The notes: generated by a model from the letters alone, not told the origin. A stretch of 64,000 nucleotides of DNA from Rhodocollybia butyracea (GCA_015501585.1 JADNRY010000051.1:62001-126000); one strand, 5' to 3'; positions 1 through 12,224 are shown, counted from the first letter of the stretch. A program made the numbers and translations.

Positions 1-48
1 CTTTAGGCCACTCTGGGGTCACCTAGGCAAAAACAGCTTTTCCTGATG
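1..48. mobile_element. Right end of a palindromic CATCAGGAAAA-type MITE
   Basis: These bases match the right arm of the 350-370 bp MITEs at 7501, 36373, 46388 and 58530 and end in TTTTCCTGATG. The rest of the copy lies outside the window. It abuts Helitron coding sequence (minus strand), so it inserted into that element. Confidence 0.85.
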
Positions 49-128
49 TAAAAGGCTCGTGATCTCAGTTGGAACCATGGGACAGGAGGGAAATGAATAG
101 AACCCTGCACCTTCTGCAAGTGCAATTA

Positions 129-290
129 GCCTGGTGACCAAGCCCTTAAGAGGTTGGCGTTGTTTAAACAAGAAACCTCGTTAGAGGGCTTGGGAAACCG
201 GAAGCAAATTCTCGCACAGACTTTGCCGCTGTCAAAATAGCCGTTAGGCAATCCTTATAAGGGAATACCTAATTGGGATCTGGAGATGGG
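129..290 (+). repeat. Left imperfect inverted repeat of the RecQ/DUF6589 element
   Basis: It matches the reverse complement of 2821-2971 in blocks, including GAAACCTCGT, GGAAACCGG and CGCACAGACTTT. A hairpin lies at about 138-193, where CCAAGCCCT pairs with AGGGCTTGG. Confidence 0.75.
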
Positions 291-380
291 AAACGGCAAT
301 GCTCGGCTTTAATAGTTTACTTCTCTTGCTCGCGTACTTTTTGAAATAGAATCTCCATCTTCCGACGTGTCCAGTCACCC

Positions 381-1510
381 ATGGATGAACTACCACGTCC
401 GCTCGAACTTTCTCAAGCTTTAGACGAACTCAGAGAGGACAATTGGGCCCAGCTCGGAGTCAAATACGCCGCAATCGAAATTTCTCAACACGTCAAAATA
501 CCTCTTCACTTCATTCTATCCCTAGCACCTAACGATGGCGGAAACGAGCCAACCAATGATCAAACTCTTGCAGTACGGCTCAGTCTACTAGCATTTTATG
601 CAACCAGAGGACACGAAATTCCGAACATCTTTCAACTCCAGGCTGCTCTAGCTTCTATCACGCGAAATTCATTGATTGTGGCCGGTACTGGTTTCGGGAA
701 GACACATATTATGGCGCTGCTGATGTTGCTGGAGAAATCCGACTCGAAGAATGTTTTTATTACTGTATCTCCATTGAAGAGACTTCAGGTTACACAGGTA
801 CGTCTCAATTGTACAAAGAATCAAGAAGTAATACTAACACTCAACAGGTCGCGTCGTTTTTGCTCAAGTATGGGATACACACTGTTTCCATCAACCACGA
901 TACACCTAAAGGTATCGATTACTGGCGTGTACGTTGGAAAAGTTAAGTGATATGTATTGTTGTCTAATTATTACAAACAGGAAAACATACACGATGGATG
1001 GAAGGGACAGTCTCAACAAGGAACCGCGCAGCATCTCATTGTCACTGCTGAACAGCTATTCAAATCACCTGAAGGCCATCTTACTCCTTTTGCACTCACT
1101 CTTCGTAATCCTGCTTTTCGACAGCGTATCGCTCGCGTCAATGTCGATGAAATCCACTTTATCCACTACTACGGTATGGAACGGTTCGGAATACCTCCGT
1201 TTTCGTTCTGCCTGGGGACGCTTTTCTGAATTGAAGATGAACCTACCAAAGACCATCCTTTGGAATGGATACACAGCAACTTGCCCGCCTCATGTTCAAA
1301 ATACTATCGAGACTACGTTGATGGGCTCTGACTACACTCTATTGCAGAGAGGAATTAACCGACCGACAATAATTTACACCCGTCATTGCGTTGTGAAAAA
1401 CTTTCAAATCTTCGAAAATTACCTATGTTTTCTACGCTTGCCATTTCCAGATAACGGATCCCTTCTAGACCAACCACAAGTCCTCATCTTCTTTGATAGC
1501 AAGACTACCA
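381..1510 (+). pseudogene. RecQ-like DEAH helicase, 5' half
   Basis: Superfamily 2 (RecQ-type) DNA helicase; known members unwind DNA in the nucleus using ATP. The start at 381 gives a complete-looking N-terminus. Residues near 115 read AGTGFGKT (motif I, Walker A), followed by SPLKRLQ (motif Ia). A short intron starts at about 799 (GTACGT to CAACAG) and another at about 936-980. The next exon carries NVDEIHF (motif II, DEIH), GYTAT (motif III) and VLIFFDSK (motif IV-like). Motifs V and VI and everything after them are missing: the frame runs into antisense of the DUF6589 gene near 1515. The gene is therefore a truncated, inactive helicase. The lost half resembles what survives at 23046-24711. 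Confidence 0.75.
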
Positions 1511-2464
1511 GGTACACGAATTGAACCATAATGTTTGATCCGTAGGCCCCAGATATAGTTCATAAGTTTATGAAAAAGGGCCAGTCCAATAGCCCAGAGC
1601 TCGCGCCGTTCCCAGGGATTGATATCTCCAACTCGGGCTAAAGTACATCCTTGCAGGCGAGCATTTGTCAGTTGGTCGTTGATTGTTACGATGGCATATT
1701 TCGATAGCTCAGGATCTGTTGGATCGCGTTTCATCTGGTCAATGTAGAAGTTGTCCTGATTTAGTAGATTCCCTTGAACAGACTTTTCTTCGATTGCTGT
1801 AGTGCGCAAAGGATAAAACTCGGTCTTTAGGTCGAAAATTGTGTTCGCAGGGTATCAGCAGGTAGACAGTCCATGAATGCATTCTGGCCAACTGTATCGT
1901 TGTAAATGAGGGAAAGTAGCCGAGGAAGGAGAGTGGAATCGCGCCGAAAAAAAGCATTCCGGGACATATTAAACTCAACATGTGAAGGTCGAGTAAGATG
2001 CATATCATTTCAAAAGGCGATAGCTCGAGTTCCTGGAGTTTTTTGAGTGCCGCCTGCGTCTTTGACACAAGGGACATACGCTTTCGTCGAGGAGGAATAG
2101 GAGGAGGAGGCATAGTGAAGTCAGGACTATGGATGGTAGACTCTGGTGAACTTGTTACATCGGATATCAGTCCTGGAGTCACTGGGCTCCAGTTACCCAG
2201 AGATAAGGGTGATTCAAAGACGGAATGATTTCTACAAGACATATCAAAACTTGAGCTTGAAGTACTGTGTCGACTTGGTGTTTCAGGAATGGAAGTGAAG
2301 TTTGATTCACTGAAGAAGGGAGAAGCTGAGCTCAAAGTGCTGTGTTGACTTGGTGTTTCAGGGATGGAAGAAAAACTTGACTCAAAGAATGATGAGGTAG
2401 AGCCCAAGCTACTGCTGCCTGCCGAGAATAGGTCATTACGAGCCTCAGTAGAAATCGATGGCAT
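1511..2464 (-). pseudogene. DUF6589-family protein, internally deleted
   Basis: DUF6589 proteins are a large, functionally uncharacterised family in Agaricomycetes. The N-terminal part (ATG at 2464) is Ser-rich, then has the usual basic helical start (KTQAALKKLQELELSPFEM). A second frame encodes STLLPRLLSLIYNDTVGQ near 1930-1880. The central domain motif follows near 1800-1560, with YPLRTTAIEEKSVQGNL, YAIVTINDQLTNARLQG and NPWERRELWAIGLALFHK. Roughly 200-300 residues expected between the first parts and the central motif are gone, and the C-terminus is cut at the helicase junction. The gene converges on the helicase inside one inverted-repeat element, which suggests it is an element gene, not a host gene. 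Confidence 0.7.
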
Positions 2465-2820
2465 GAAAGGTTGGTCTAGATCGAGTCCGAGGATTGGAGT
2501 CAGCGGCTTGTTACTGAATGGCGGCTGTATAGCACTTGTATATCCTTCAATACTGAAAGCAGCAGAAGCCTGTTTTCTTTCTCTTCTTCTTTATCGGCCC
2601 ACATTCTGTAAAACAAAGTTATCTGCTAACGAGGTTGCTGTTGATTGGAGAGGCGCTGTGTTACCATGCTTATAGTTTTGGATGGAGAAAAATGTTTTCT
2701 GTTGACCAGGTTCCATAGCGATGAGATTAAGATTAAAACTCGTAAAGAAAATGCGTCGTTGATGACGCGACAAACAAAGTGGAAAGTACGGAAGCAAGTT
2801 TTAAACTTTCCCATATCTAA

Positions 2821-2971
2821 ATCCTAATCGGGTATTGCCTTATTAGGTTTGACGCTCAGGCCCGACGATCTGAAAAAAGTCTGTGCGAAAAAAAACTGCC
2901 GGTTTCCAGGCCCCTCTGACGAGGTTTCTCGCTTAAGCCGCAATCCCTCAGAGGGGACTGTTTTAGGCCTA
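2821..2971 (-). repeat. Right imperfect inverted repeat of the RecQ/DUF6589 element
   Basis: This is the reverse-complement partner of 129-290. It too holds a hairpin, in which CCCCTCTGA at about 2910 pairs with TCAGAGGGG at about 2948. The same hairpin at both ends in inverted orientation argues for a transposase-recognised terminus and against a Helitron 3' end. Confidence 0.75.
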
Positions 2972-2982
2972 AAGTGCAATTA

Positions 2983-3826
2983 CAGTAGCAGTGGAAACTA
3001 ATGACCATACACCACACTGTTCCTGGAAGTCATTAACATCCTCACTTTCAAGGCCAGACTCTGCCAGACTCTACCAGAGAAGCATGCAACTCTTCAGATT
3101 GGCCAAGCTGCCAATCTATGTCATTTGCAAGTTGATCTCCAATAGAAGAGGAGTCAAAGTTGGTCTGTGTGTGAAACTCTGAGTACTGTATCTTGTATTT
3201 TGCACAGAAATCATCTGCAGCAAGCCTACATTCCCATTGTTCTTGCATATGATTAATAACAGACAGTTTTGATGGAGGAAATGATTTGAGAGCAAGCAAA
3301 AGAGCATCTGACCATGATGTCCCACTGGATCTCAGAATACTGTCTGGAGATACAGATCGACCCCAAGGATGAAAAAGTGCTAGTATGACAATAGCATATG
3401 TATCAGCTTGCTCTGGAAGGTCTCAACGTGGAATTGGGGGTCTGGAGAGGACAGGAATATGGCGGACATGTATGAGTGTTGAGTTGAGGATGGCCTGGCA
3501 GAAATAAAAGATTGTCTGAGGCTAGTTTGACATATTGTGGTTAGGATTGATAATGTATGAAGAGTTTAAACTTACCTTCACTTTCACTCTCACTTTCATC
3601 AGTATTATCCTGAGTTGGTCTATTTCGCATCCCAATGTTGCACCTTTTTGTATTCTCCAAACTGTTCCCAGAGACAGATTGCTTTCAATTCCACTGGGCG
3701 GTAGAGAATATCATAAATAAGGGAATTGACTGGTGGTAAATCTTTATTTGCGGTCAATACCACGAAATCATCAGCCTCAAGAGTATTATGATCTAACACT
3801 GTCTCACTTACATAAATAAAAAGCAA
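2983..3826 (-). pseudogene. Helitron Rep/helicase linker region
   Basis: This region continues the Helitron polypeptide after the Rep domain. Short exons encode VNSLIYDILYRPVEL (the conserved YRP motif), then after an intron GHPQLNTH and, past a stop, PWGRSVSPDSILRSSGTSW and NHMQEQWECRLAADDF. These match the segment that lies between the Rep domain and the Pif1 helicase in Helitron proteins. An in-frame TGA at 3423-3425 replaces the usual second Arg of a PRRD motif. The frame continues across the inserted element into 117-49. Confidence 0.7.
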
Positions 3827-3839
3827 AATGAGAAGACAA

Positions 3840-5646
3840 ACAAATACAAAACTGAAAATACATACCTAGGATCATTGCCACTGCTTTCATTACCTGCCAA
3901 GGGCTCATCACTCACTAGGTTGACTGGAGAATGATAAGCAGGAAAATGAATTGGAGAAATCCATGTCAACAATTTTGACCAATGACAGATAGCAAAGTGT
4001 GCATCAGTAACATGGTTGGGGATACCAAGGAGAGCACATGCAACCTGTTGACCTGAAAGTCCTCTCCGTGCATTCATTTGATTAAGTGTTTTCAGGAGGA
4101 GAATGCGGTGTTCCTCGTCTGAGGTAAATGATTTTTCTTCTTCAAGCTTTCGCAAGGAAGTGGTAGCAGCTGTCAAAGCAGTCATGAAAATTGTGGAATC
4201 AAGAGTGGATCTTGCAGTATAATGAGTCATGTATATGCTGAGTGCCATTCCAAAATATCCCAATCCAATGAATTTTCCATCAGTATTGCACTGCAACGAA
4301 CCACTAATGGCTGGATTATAGGCTACCACATTGCCGTCAGCACGATGAAAGTGAATTTTGCCGTCATCATCCATAAACATTTTGGGCACAAGTTCAATAG
4401 GATAGTCAAAGCAACAAAGATGATCTTGCTCATCCAGAGTAAGCGAGGACATTGACTGGGGAATTTTCTTGAAACAAGTATCACTATGGATATGTGATTG
4501 ACCTGAAGCATCCAGAACTTCTCGGAGATACTGTGGCCAGACTATAGAGAAGTCTTCCAAGTCAGGATGAGGAGGACAGCCAAGAATACATTCCTTATTC
4601 TTCTCCTTTGTAGCTGAACAAGTGTTGAGAGGTAGTTCTCGCTTGAAAATGCTATCCAGCCATGCAAACAGGCAATTGCGAAACTCCTCACTCTCCATTG
4701 CCTTCTGCTGAATGCAAAGTGGAGAAAGAGCTCCCTCAAGCCAGATAAGGATATGTAGATGCAATGATCCACGATTTTGGGCCTCTATTACTCCATAGTA
4801 ATGTTTGACTCTGCCAAACACACCCTGTTTAACATCTTGTTCAAAGCCCAGAAAGACATCAGTGAATTGGTCTACCATCAGCTTGAAAAATTTGGCACTT
4901 GCAACTGGATTGGCAGCAAGTGAACAAGTGCAATCAAATGATGTGAAGGTGGAGTCGGGTTTATTAAACAGGGCATTGAGGTCAATATTTTTCCCTGCCT
5001 TGAAAGAAGCAAGCAGGTTATAGGTGTCTGCAGGATTGAGAATGAAGAAAATGGAAGGAGTGCCACTGTCTCTGGTCAATGCATGTAATTCTTCACGCAT
5101 GATCAATACTTCAGCAGTCGATCCTGCAATGTGATTGCTGACATAGTCAACATACTTGAGAAGATCAAAAATATTTTGTTCTGCATCACTGGTGGGAATG
5201 TACTTTGAGAAATCCTTGTGCGCCTTCTTTGTAGAAAGGGTTGTCAATAGTGTCTTGAGGGTGCTATCCTCAACATTTTCCATAGCGGTCTTGCTTTTCC
5301 CCACCATGCACGGCGAACAGCAAGTCGTGATTTATATGAAGACAGATGAAGCATTTAGATGTTGTGCATGACAAAAATGAAAAATAGATGATTTTGGAAA
5401 TGACGGTCAGCCAACGAGATAGCATTGAACATGAGTTTTTAAATGGATTGGTTTGAAACCGTGATCTCTATGAAGGCGGATGGGATCATCAAACATGCCA
5501 AGACCATAGGGAAAAAGTGTTGGCCAAAGCATTCCATAAACATCAGGATTATTTCTGGTGTTCAATGTTTCATCTGAGGTTGAGGTTTTTGTGAAAGTTC
5601 CACCAGCTTTGAGGCAACAAAGAGCATTGATTTTGCATACGTTCAA
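3840..5646 (-). pseudogene. Helitron Rep (Helitron_like_N) protein
   Basis: This is the rolling-circle replication initiator of the Helitron, an HUH endonuclease that nicks and joins element ends. A first exon (5646-5407) has DVYGMLWPTLFPYGLGMF, the typical lead-in. The long open frame from 5307 carries FFILNPADTYN, GVFGRVKHYYGVIEAQNRGS, the two-His HLHIL motif and, about 200 residues later, the Tyr pair in IYMTHYTAR (Y-x3-Y), the expected catalytic layout. An intron donor follows NDPR near 3868. This part of the protein looks intact; the decay is up- and downstream. Confidence 0.8.
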
Positions 5647-5706
5647 AGAAATTTCAGTGTCCTCAACATCGAAAGTACCTGTGTGATATGAAGAATCAGA
5701 AAATAC

Positions 5707-6620
5707 TCATCTATTAAATAGGCCCATACACATACCTGTTGTAGATATGGGTATTTTCTTCTTGTGATTCCCCAAGTGGACTAGCAAACACAGCTTTGGT
5801 AGCATCAATACCATGGCCAGTATATGTGGCATTTTGTCCTTGAGTACTTCCGCTTCTGGGCTGCTGCTGGATAGGAAAAGGAACACAGCCATTATCGTTC
5901 TCTTCATCGGGATATTCTTCCAATGCAGCAAGATCAATCTCAATGTCATGATAGAGCCGATTGTTCTCCTTGAGCCATTTGAGAGCGGCAAGAATCCGAC
6001 CTCGCCTGATTACAAAAGGAGTACACTTGAAAATATCAGGAGTAGCTGCATGATCATTAGCAACAAACATGACCACAATATCATCATAGAGTGAGGACAA
6101 TGGACAAGGAAGTCGAGTTGTGAGGTTTGTGATTTCATGAGGATGGACACAGACATTGCCAGATGCTGCTCTTTAAGCCTGTGCTCCTTTGGAACAGCCA
6201 GTGTTAAGCTTAACCCAGCATTTGGTTGTGTGAGCTCGGGCAATGACAAGTTCTTCTGTGTAAGTGAGGCATGCTAGCTCCTTTGGAACGTTGCCAATCC
6301 AGCATCCATTGGCCCAGCTGGTAAGATGGACTTTGAAAAATTTCCCATGCTTGATGCACCGCCGACAACTCTGGCACACCTGATAGCACCCTTCATAGAT
6401 TTCATGGGTTCAGATAGGAGCTTGATGTCTGAGTGAAGGGTGATGAGCATGTTCATGCAGCTGTGCGATAGCAGTTTCCAGGATAGAGATATCCAACTTG
6501 TGAATAGACCAAGTTTTCATATTTTGAGCAAGTTCATCATGATTGCAGAAAGAACAAGGGAGTTTACAAAGAGAAGCTGCAGTAGTGGATTGGCAATGCT
6601 CTCTCAGAATCTATGGAGCT
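5707..6620 (-). pseudogene. Helitron N-terminal region with DUF6570
   Basis: The minus strand encodes CQSCRRCIKHGKF (Cys motif), ANGCWIGNVPKELACLTYTE and TPFVIRRGRILAALKWLKEN, which match the DUF6570 region at the N-terminus of fungal Helitron proteins. The upstream frame has LAQNMKTWSIHKLDISILE. The reading frame is broken: a TGA at 6410-6412 sits where Arg-Pro is expected, and frames change at about 6175-6100. Confidence 0.7.
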
Positions 6621-7500
6621 GATTAGTTCAACCAAAAATAATTAGGAGGATACAAACATCATTAACAACCTCTGAGGTTTGTACCTGTGGCCAGTTATTT
6701 TCTCAGTACGATCTGTCAGCTGCATCATGTTCATTTTTGGCTGCCACTGCTGCGTCACGTCGAGACTGGCAAGCTCCTGGTTTCTGATGATCGGTTCTTG
6801 CAGGGCGTTGTATAGCTGGAGTGAAAGCACCAGGAACAAGTACACCAGCAGATTCTGCATCAGCTGTATACACAAGACAGTGGTAGGTACATCTATGAGT
6901 TGAAAGTGTGGTTAAGAGTGACAGTTGTGAGCGGTTTTGCTATGCCGTGATCTGCAGCAACTGAGCGCACAGCCTGATACTAAGAGGTGCTATTGAGTGT
7001 AGATAGAGCAAATGCAAAAGTCGCTGATTTCTGGTTGTCGGAAAGATTCATTGCATAAGAAGGTAGAGCTATGACAACGATGAGTAAAGTAAGAGGTGAT
7101 ATATTGCAAGTACAAGAATCTACTGCCAACTCTGTCCATCTGCATTTACTGCCACGGGCATTACCATCGGGATGAGCCGTACTGTTTCTCCTTACAATAG
7201 TGTGAGCATGCAACAGGGGACAAAGAACGCTCTCCACAAGGGAGTCTAATGGGTGTTCCAAGCCCCAACCCAGGGATACAGCTCGGAAGCTGGAGCGAAA
7301 AACAATATCTGAACAATTGGTGTGGGAGGATACAGAAAAATCTAGGTGGGTGGAGTAAACAGCTTGAGACGGCAGGGAAAGTTTCACGAGTGCGGTTATA
7401 TTTGTGGTAGAACCAGTGCAGCTAGAGAGAAGGGCAAAAAAAGAGGCAGAAATAATTGAACCATGCATCCTAAAGTCACAGTGGGCTTTGTGGACTTCAA
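6621..7500. other. No recognisable gene
   Basis: The minus strand can be read as weakly Helitron-like just above 6640 (AAVAAKNEHDAADR). A 162-codon open frame at 6980-7468 has no motif I recognise and an odd Ser/Thr/Leu-rich composition. Confidence 0.5.
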
Positions 7501-7854
7501 CATCATTAGGAAAAGCTGTTTTTGCCTAGGTGACCCCAGAGTGGCCTAAAGCAAACTAGGTGACCTATGAATCCTATGGCATCCTAGGAATTTGGGCTTG
7601 TCCTTGCCAGTCAAGGCTCTTGAGGATTCCCTAGGCAAGCCTAGGTTTGCCAGGTGCTCCTGGGGAACACCTGGGGAACACCTGGGCAAACCTAGGCTTG
7701 CCCTGGGTTTGCCTAGGATACCCTAGGGAATCCTCAAGAGCCTTGACTGGCAAGGGACAAGCCCAATATCCTAGGATGCCATAGGATTCATAGGTCACCT
7801 AGTTTGCTTTAGGCCACTCTGGGGTCACCTAGGCAAAAACGGCTTTTCCTGATG
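7501..7854. mobile_element. Palindromic CATCAGGAAAA-type MITE (copy A)
   Basis: The copy is 354 bp and nearly a perfect inverted repeat: each arm runs about 150 bp from CATCA(G)GAAAAGC to the CTTGAGGATTCCCTAGG block, with a GGGAACACCTGGG-rich centre. The left end is mutated (CATCATTAGG). The flanking dinucleotides (AA and AT) do not match, so no target duplication survives. Confidence 0.9.
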
Positions 7855-10800
7855 ATCCAAGACAGATATGGACATGCAAGTGAAGGTAGAAGTTCAAACA
7901 AAAAGACAAAGGGGTTTTCATGTGTTAAACAGCAGTATCTTGGGAGCCGCAGGTGCCTTGAAATATTTCTGCAAAGGGAATATCTTATCATTTTGCAATA
8001 ATGTCTCAGAGCTTGTCCTCTGGCGGTATCTTGAGCCACTTGTTACAGTAAGAAGGCTGTATATCATGCTGGATCTGCGGAGCGTATAGTTAGAAAACCT
8101 GACGGCCATCCCAAGCCAGTCGACTTTCTATGTGCGCGCGCCCTTAGTGGAAGTGGTGATTAACAACCTGATGTCAACTGTCAACAGTCCAGTGATATGC
8201 CAACTCTGGGCTATGCATAAAATGCTAGTATGAAGCTGAATACCTCACACCAACACCAACACACACCAAAGACTAACGTGAGTTCAAGGGGGTTATCATT
8301 GAACAAATCAGAATTCTTATTGCAAGTACATACATCTGCATCCTATTTACAAGGTTGTGATAGATTTTCTGTCTCGAGATTCTAACAAACTCGGGTGTGC
8401 TTTAATCTTTATCTTTCAATCGCCTGAACTTAGACTTTACACTAAAAGTACAATTGACAGAGAGAGTATGCGCTACTCACAACACTCTCACTGCTATTAA
8501 CTTTCTGGAGCATAAGGTAGTTACTGAGGACTTTGGTTTTCTTTCTTTATACTTTCTTATTTCATTTAACTTGTACTCTTGTTTAATGTGCACTTGTCAC
8601 TAGAAGACACAAACCAACCACACCAACCCTGTAACAGGAATGGGGGGAGGAAAGTGCTTGCCTCCATTTCGTCTGGAACACCTTCTTATATACTGTATTT
8701 CAATATCACAGTGTAAATACACCATATGAGTTGTGTGGGAGTACATATGCTCTTGTTATTCAATAAATAGCTCATGAAATATTTATTTCACGCGCTGTCT
8801 TAAATCTGCGGGACGCCGCGGCATGATCTTGGAATGATCCCGGAACCTCGGCACATCAATCTCCTCGCATCAATCTCCTCGGGGTCGGCGATGTATTAAT
8901 CTCCTCACATCAATTTCTGATGGGAAGTCCCGTTTGGACCGTTTAACGTTGATACCTGTTCCTTCTGTCTAGTAGTCTTCTAGTTGTAATAAGATACCTT
9001 TGGATCGCTTCAATAGTCTGAATATAAGTCATATTTGTGGTGGGTTTCAGTATTCTTTGCACTATCATTGATTACAACTGTGTTCTGTTGCGAGACTCAG
9101 TTTTGATGTCATCAACAATTAACATCTGTGTCTTTTACTGATGCCGCGCGGTAACGGCGGATTCTAGAATACTTCGTACAGTGCATATCTCTAATACAGC
9201 ATGACTTGGTGCCAAAAACACGCATATACTGCATGTTTTATGCCCAAACAAATCTGGGCCATATCACCAGTCACTAGAGATGGGTGGTCGTCGTGGTTGG
9301 CGGCAGATCTGCTCAATGGTAGGGTTGGGTGAGTGGATATCTGGTTTGTGGGAGATGAAACAGCGCAGTGGGGCGCCATTCCTCATTGATGAACAAATCC
9401 CATTTTCAATACAGCGAACACGGATACAAAATTCTAAGCAGCGATAAATCGCAGTGTTTGGCACACAAATACACAGTCTACTCTCCAGGGGTCAAACCTG
9501 CGCTATTGCACACCCAGTAAAGAAGTATCTGCCAGCGAACGAGATAGTAGACAGGCATTGAGTGGCAAACAAAGCAATATCACACTGACACGAAGCCTAT
9601 GCCTATTGTCACTCAGAAGTGAATCAGGTAGTAGCCAAAACCTTGAGCACAAGGCTCATAAATTATGCGGATCATGAAATTCAAAAGGAAGTACCAGCAT
9701 ATACATTAGTTTGTACAATTACAATGAAAAGGGTGAGGAGGGAGGATGATGGAAAAGTGGCTTGATCAAGCTAGATCTAAGCCAGATAACAATTAGTATA
9801 CTTCTACAGACATCAGCCCTGATCTGTACACACTGAGAGCCTTGACATCCAAAGATCTAACAGCTAGATTGATTTAAGAGGCAGTATAGGTGTATAGATC
9901 TGTATGGATGTGTTAGAGGCTCTGTTCAGTGTAAGATCAGTGAAAGACTCGAAATGCATACCTAATCCTTGTATCTAAAGCACTGTATGCAGAGCTAGTA
10001 CTTGGATAGATTTAAGGATTGTCTATAAAGGTGATGTTTGAGCTATCAGAGCTGTGGAAAGGGGACAGATGTCCTTACCAGCCACCAGAGGCAAGCAAGA
10101 TGATGGGGGAAGGGAAGGAAGGAGCAATGATTCAACTCAGAGGCTTTTCTGGCGACCACAGGCCTCTGCACAGGTCCCTGGCACCTGTGGGAACCAGCCA
10201 CTGAATATACACACTGCTCCAACATCTGTCAAAACTCGAACTTGTGATATCTTTTGGAACGAGTTGGCAGAATCCTTAGGTTGTTACGCCGCTGGATTCG
10301 TATTAAAAATGCGCTCATAATGATACCAGATATGACCTATAACTGTTGTTGAGCAAAAAAGTGCAGCACTGCTGCAAGGTTGTACAACTTTCAAACAGGT
10401 CATATCTTGGGAAGTTCTTCTCAGAATATTTTTGGGAGTGGTACTGTTGGATTCCCCTCTAAAATACGATGAGAATGACACCCCAAATGTCCTAGGATAA
10501 GTGGAACAATGATGTCCCACTTGCGCATTTCTGTTAGCTAACTTGAAATGTGAATAGCTCAGCAGTGAATGAAGTTATTGACAAGGGAAAAAGTGGGTCT
10601 TGAAGCTGGGATTCAGCTTGTACAAGCAATGCAAGAGTGAGGCATTATAGTTATGCCAGAGCTGTGACAAGCAGAGAGAGATCATGTACACCATAGGTGA
10701 TGAGCTGTACTCTCTACTTGTCAGAATGGATCTGTTGTTTGCAGAGGCCTTCAGAAAGTCTCCCTACCCTTGGAATCTGCCTTCATGTCAAGAATGACAG

Positions 10801-11249
10801 AATGAGAACTCCAAAAAAATTACAGCTAGCGAAGGGGAGCATTAGTTACATGTCCAGGAGCCTATGAAGTAACAGAACTGAATGTACCCACCAGTGGAAC
10901 CAAAAGATCCAGACAGAACTGCCGATTACCGACAAAGAGCTCAATCGGGGTAAGCCCGATTATAAGCAGCCGGGAAAAGCCTCTCCCACTTTGAATCAGC
11001 CAGTCGGGAGAAGACCGACCACTTCAACTATACAACCGGTTATCACTACGCCAAAACACCAGAGCGTTAGCTTAAGGCCAGCCGATGCGAGTAGATTTCG
11101 GTAGTGAGTTCCAGACATACAGATGTACTTCGTAGGTGTGTATCTGTTAATGAAAGATAAATATATAGACAATGCACTTACAACACTCTCTCATTTCAGA
11201 AGAATATGCGGAATTTTGTTTGCTAGTTTCAGTCTTAAAAAAATTTGAG
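7855..11249. other. Intergenic or unclassified repeat sequence
   Basis: I find no gene. The reading frames here are short and overlap on both strands (9191-9464, 10019-10320, 10284-10520). An AATAAA-bearing AT-rich stretch at 8700-8790 and a TATA-containing stretch at 11100-11200 could be retroelement LTR remnants, but no partner LTR, PBS or coding domain supports it. Confidence 0.5.
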
Positions 11250-11530
11250 CTGGTCACATATGCTGTTCAAATTGCACAAAAATTACCCGCCGTAAACCTT
11301 CAATGTCCCCCGTAAACTTTCATTTTTTTGACCGGTAAACTTTCAACCTGGGAAACTTTCATTTTCTGCCCTTGTAAACTTTCATTTTTTTGACCCGTAA
11401 ACTTTCAATCTGGGAAACTCTCATTTTCTGCCCCATAAACTTTCTTTTTTTTTTCCCCATAAATTTATCCCCGGAAACTTTCATTTTTTGCCCATAAACT
11501 TTTAGTGGACCCATAACATTTCAGTCTTTG
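11250..11530 (+). repeat. Left arm of the foldback-like element
   Basis: The arm is built of degenerate tandem units (C/T)CCGTAAACTTTCATTTTTTTGACC alternating with GGGAAACTTTCATTTTCTGCC. Confidence 0.7.
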
Positions 11531-11644
11531 ATATTATCAAGTGGTTGCACTGACTTGAATTTCTACCTTGTAATTGTACTTAAGCATCTGCATCTGGTCC
11601 ATATGCTTTTGAGCTATCAAGCCCTGAAGATTGATGGGTTGAGT

Positions 11645-12224
11645 TAGGGTTTTAAAGTTTGGTTCGGTTCAGTTTTTTGCCCTAATTTGAGAAAACCGGG
11701 AACTGCACCGGTGCTATAATTTTTCAAATATCACTAAACCTTGCACTGAACCGATGTAAACTGCTGCACCGGTGCAGGTTCAGTGCGGTTTGTGAGTTTG
11801 CACCGGTTCAGTGCCACACCGGTTACACCAGTCTGAACCGGTGCAAATGCCAGTCATATACCACTCAAAACATTGTAAGTATTATAATAATAAGTACTAA
11901 AACATAGCTTATAGCATTTATCACTATTACTGAGAGTTCTTACATAGCTATAAATCAAAATCAAAGCTGTAACTACCTTTTTGATTGTGCACAGTTCACG
12001 GCGACGCTTAGGCGCCTATTTTAGCGCTCAAAACCGCGTAACTGCACTGCACCGGTGTTGCACCGGTTATCACCGGTTCTGTAAATTCTGAGATTTTACA
12101 GAACCTTGCACTGAACGGCAGTACACCGGTGCACCGGTGCAGCATTACATAAGGGTGCACCGCGGTTCAGTGCGGTGCAGTTTGCGGTTTTTATCGGTTA
12201 TATGAACCGCACTTTCAAACCCTA
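11645..12224. mobile_element. hAT-type MITE with 8-bp target duplication
   Basis: The element starts TAGGGTTTTAAAG and ends CTTTCAAACCCTA, an imperfect inverted repeat. It is bounded by the perfect 8-bp direct repeat GGTTGAGT at 11637-11644 and 12225-12232. An 8-bp duplication and a TAGGG terminus fit the hAT superfamily. The interior is packed with CACCGGTGCA and GGTTCAGTGCGG palindromic motifs. No coding capacity was found. Confidence 0.85.

Larger units (their letters stand above)
129..2971. mobile_element. TIR element carrying tail-to-tail RecQ helicase and DUF6589 genes
   Basis: The unit is flanked by the direct repeat AAGTGCAATTA at 118-128 and 2972-2982. Joining the flanks at a single copy of that repeat restores an open Helitron frame, so it is a true target duplication of 8-11 bp; the inner 3 bp could belong to the element. 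The ends are imperfect inverted repeats of about 150 bp, each with an internal hairpin. Inside, a RecQ-like helicase (plus) converges on a DUF6589 gene (minus). Both are truncated at a junction near 1515, so this is an internally deleted derivative. I know no named superfamily with this gene pair. Confidence 0.75.
49..6620 (-). mobile_element. Decayed Helitron, interrupted by a RecQ/DUF6589 element
   Basis: Three adjoining stretches on the minus strand encode, in order, a DUF6570-like N-terminal region, a Helitron_like_N rolling-circle Rep domain and the linker that normally precedes the Pif1 helicase. The Pif1 helicase is not present in the window. The linker is cut at 2982 by an inserted element and resumes at 117-49, where the frame stays open until the MITE at 48. 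Neither Helitron terminus (5' TC, 3' hairpin plus CTRR) could be placed. Premature stops and short introns or frame breaks show the copy is inactive. Confidence 0.8.

Noticed and set aside
6980..7468. 162-codon open frame on the minus strand
   Set aside because: No motif, biased Ser/Thr/Leu composition and no spliced neighbours; it lies in decayed repeat sequence.
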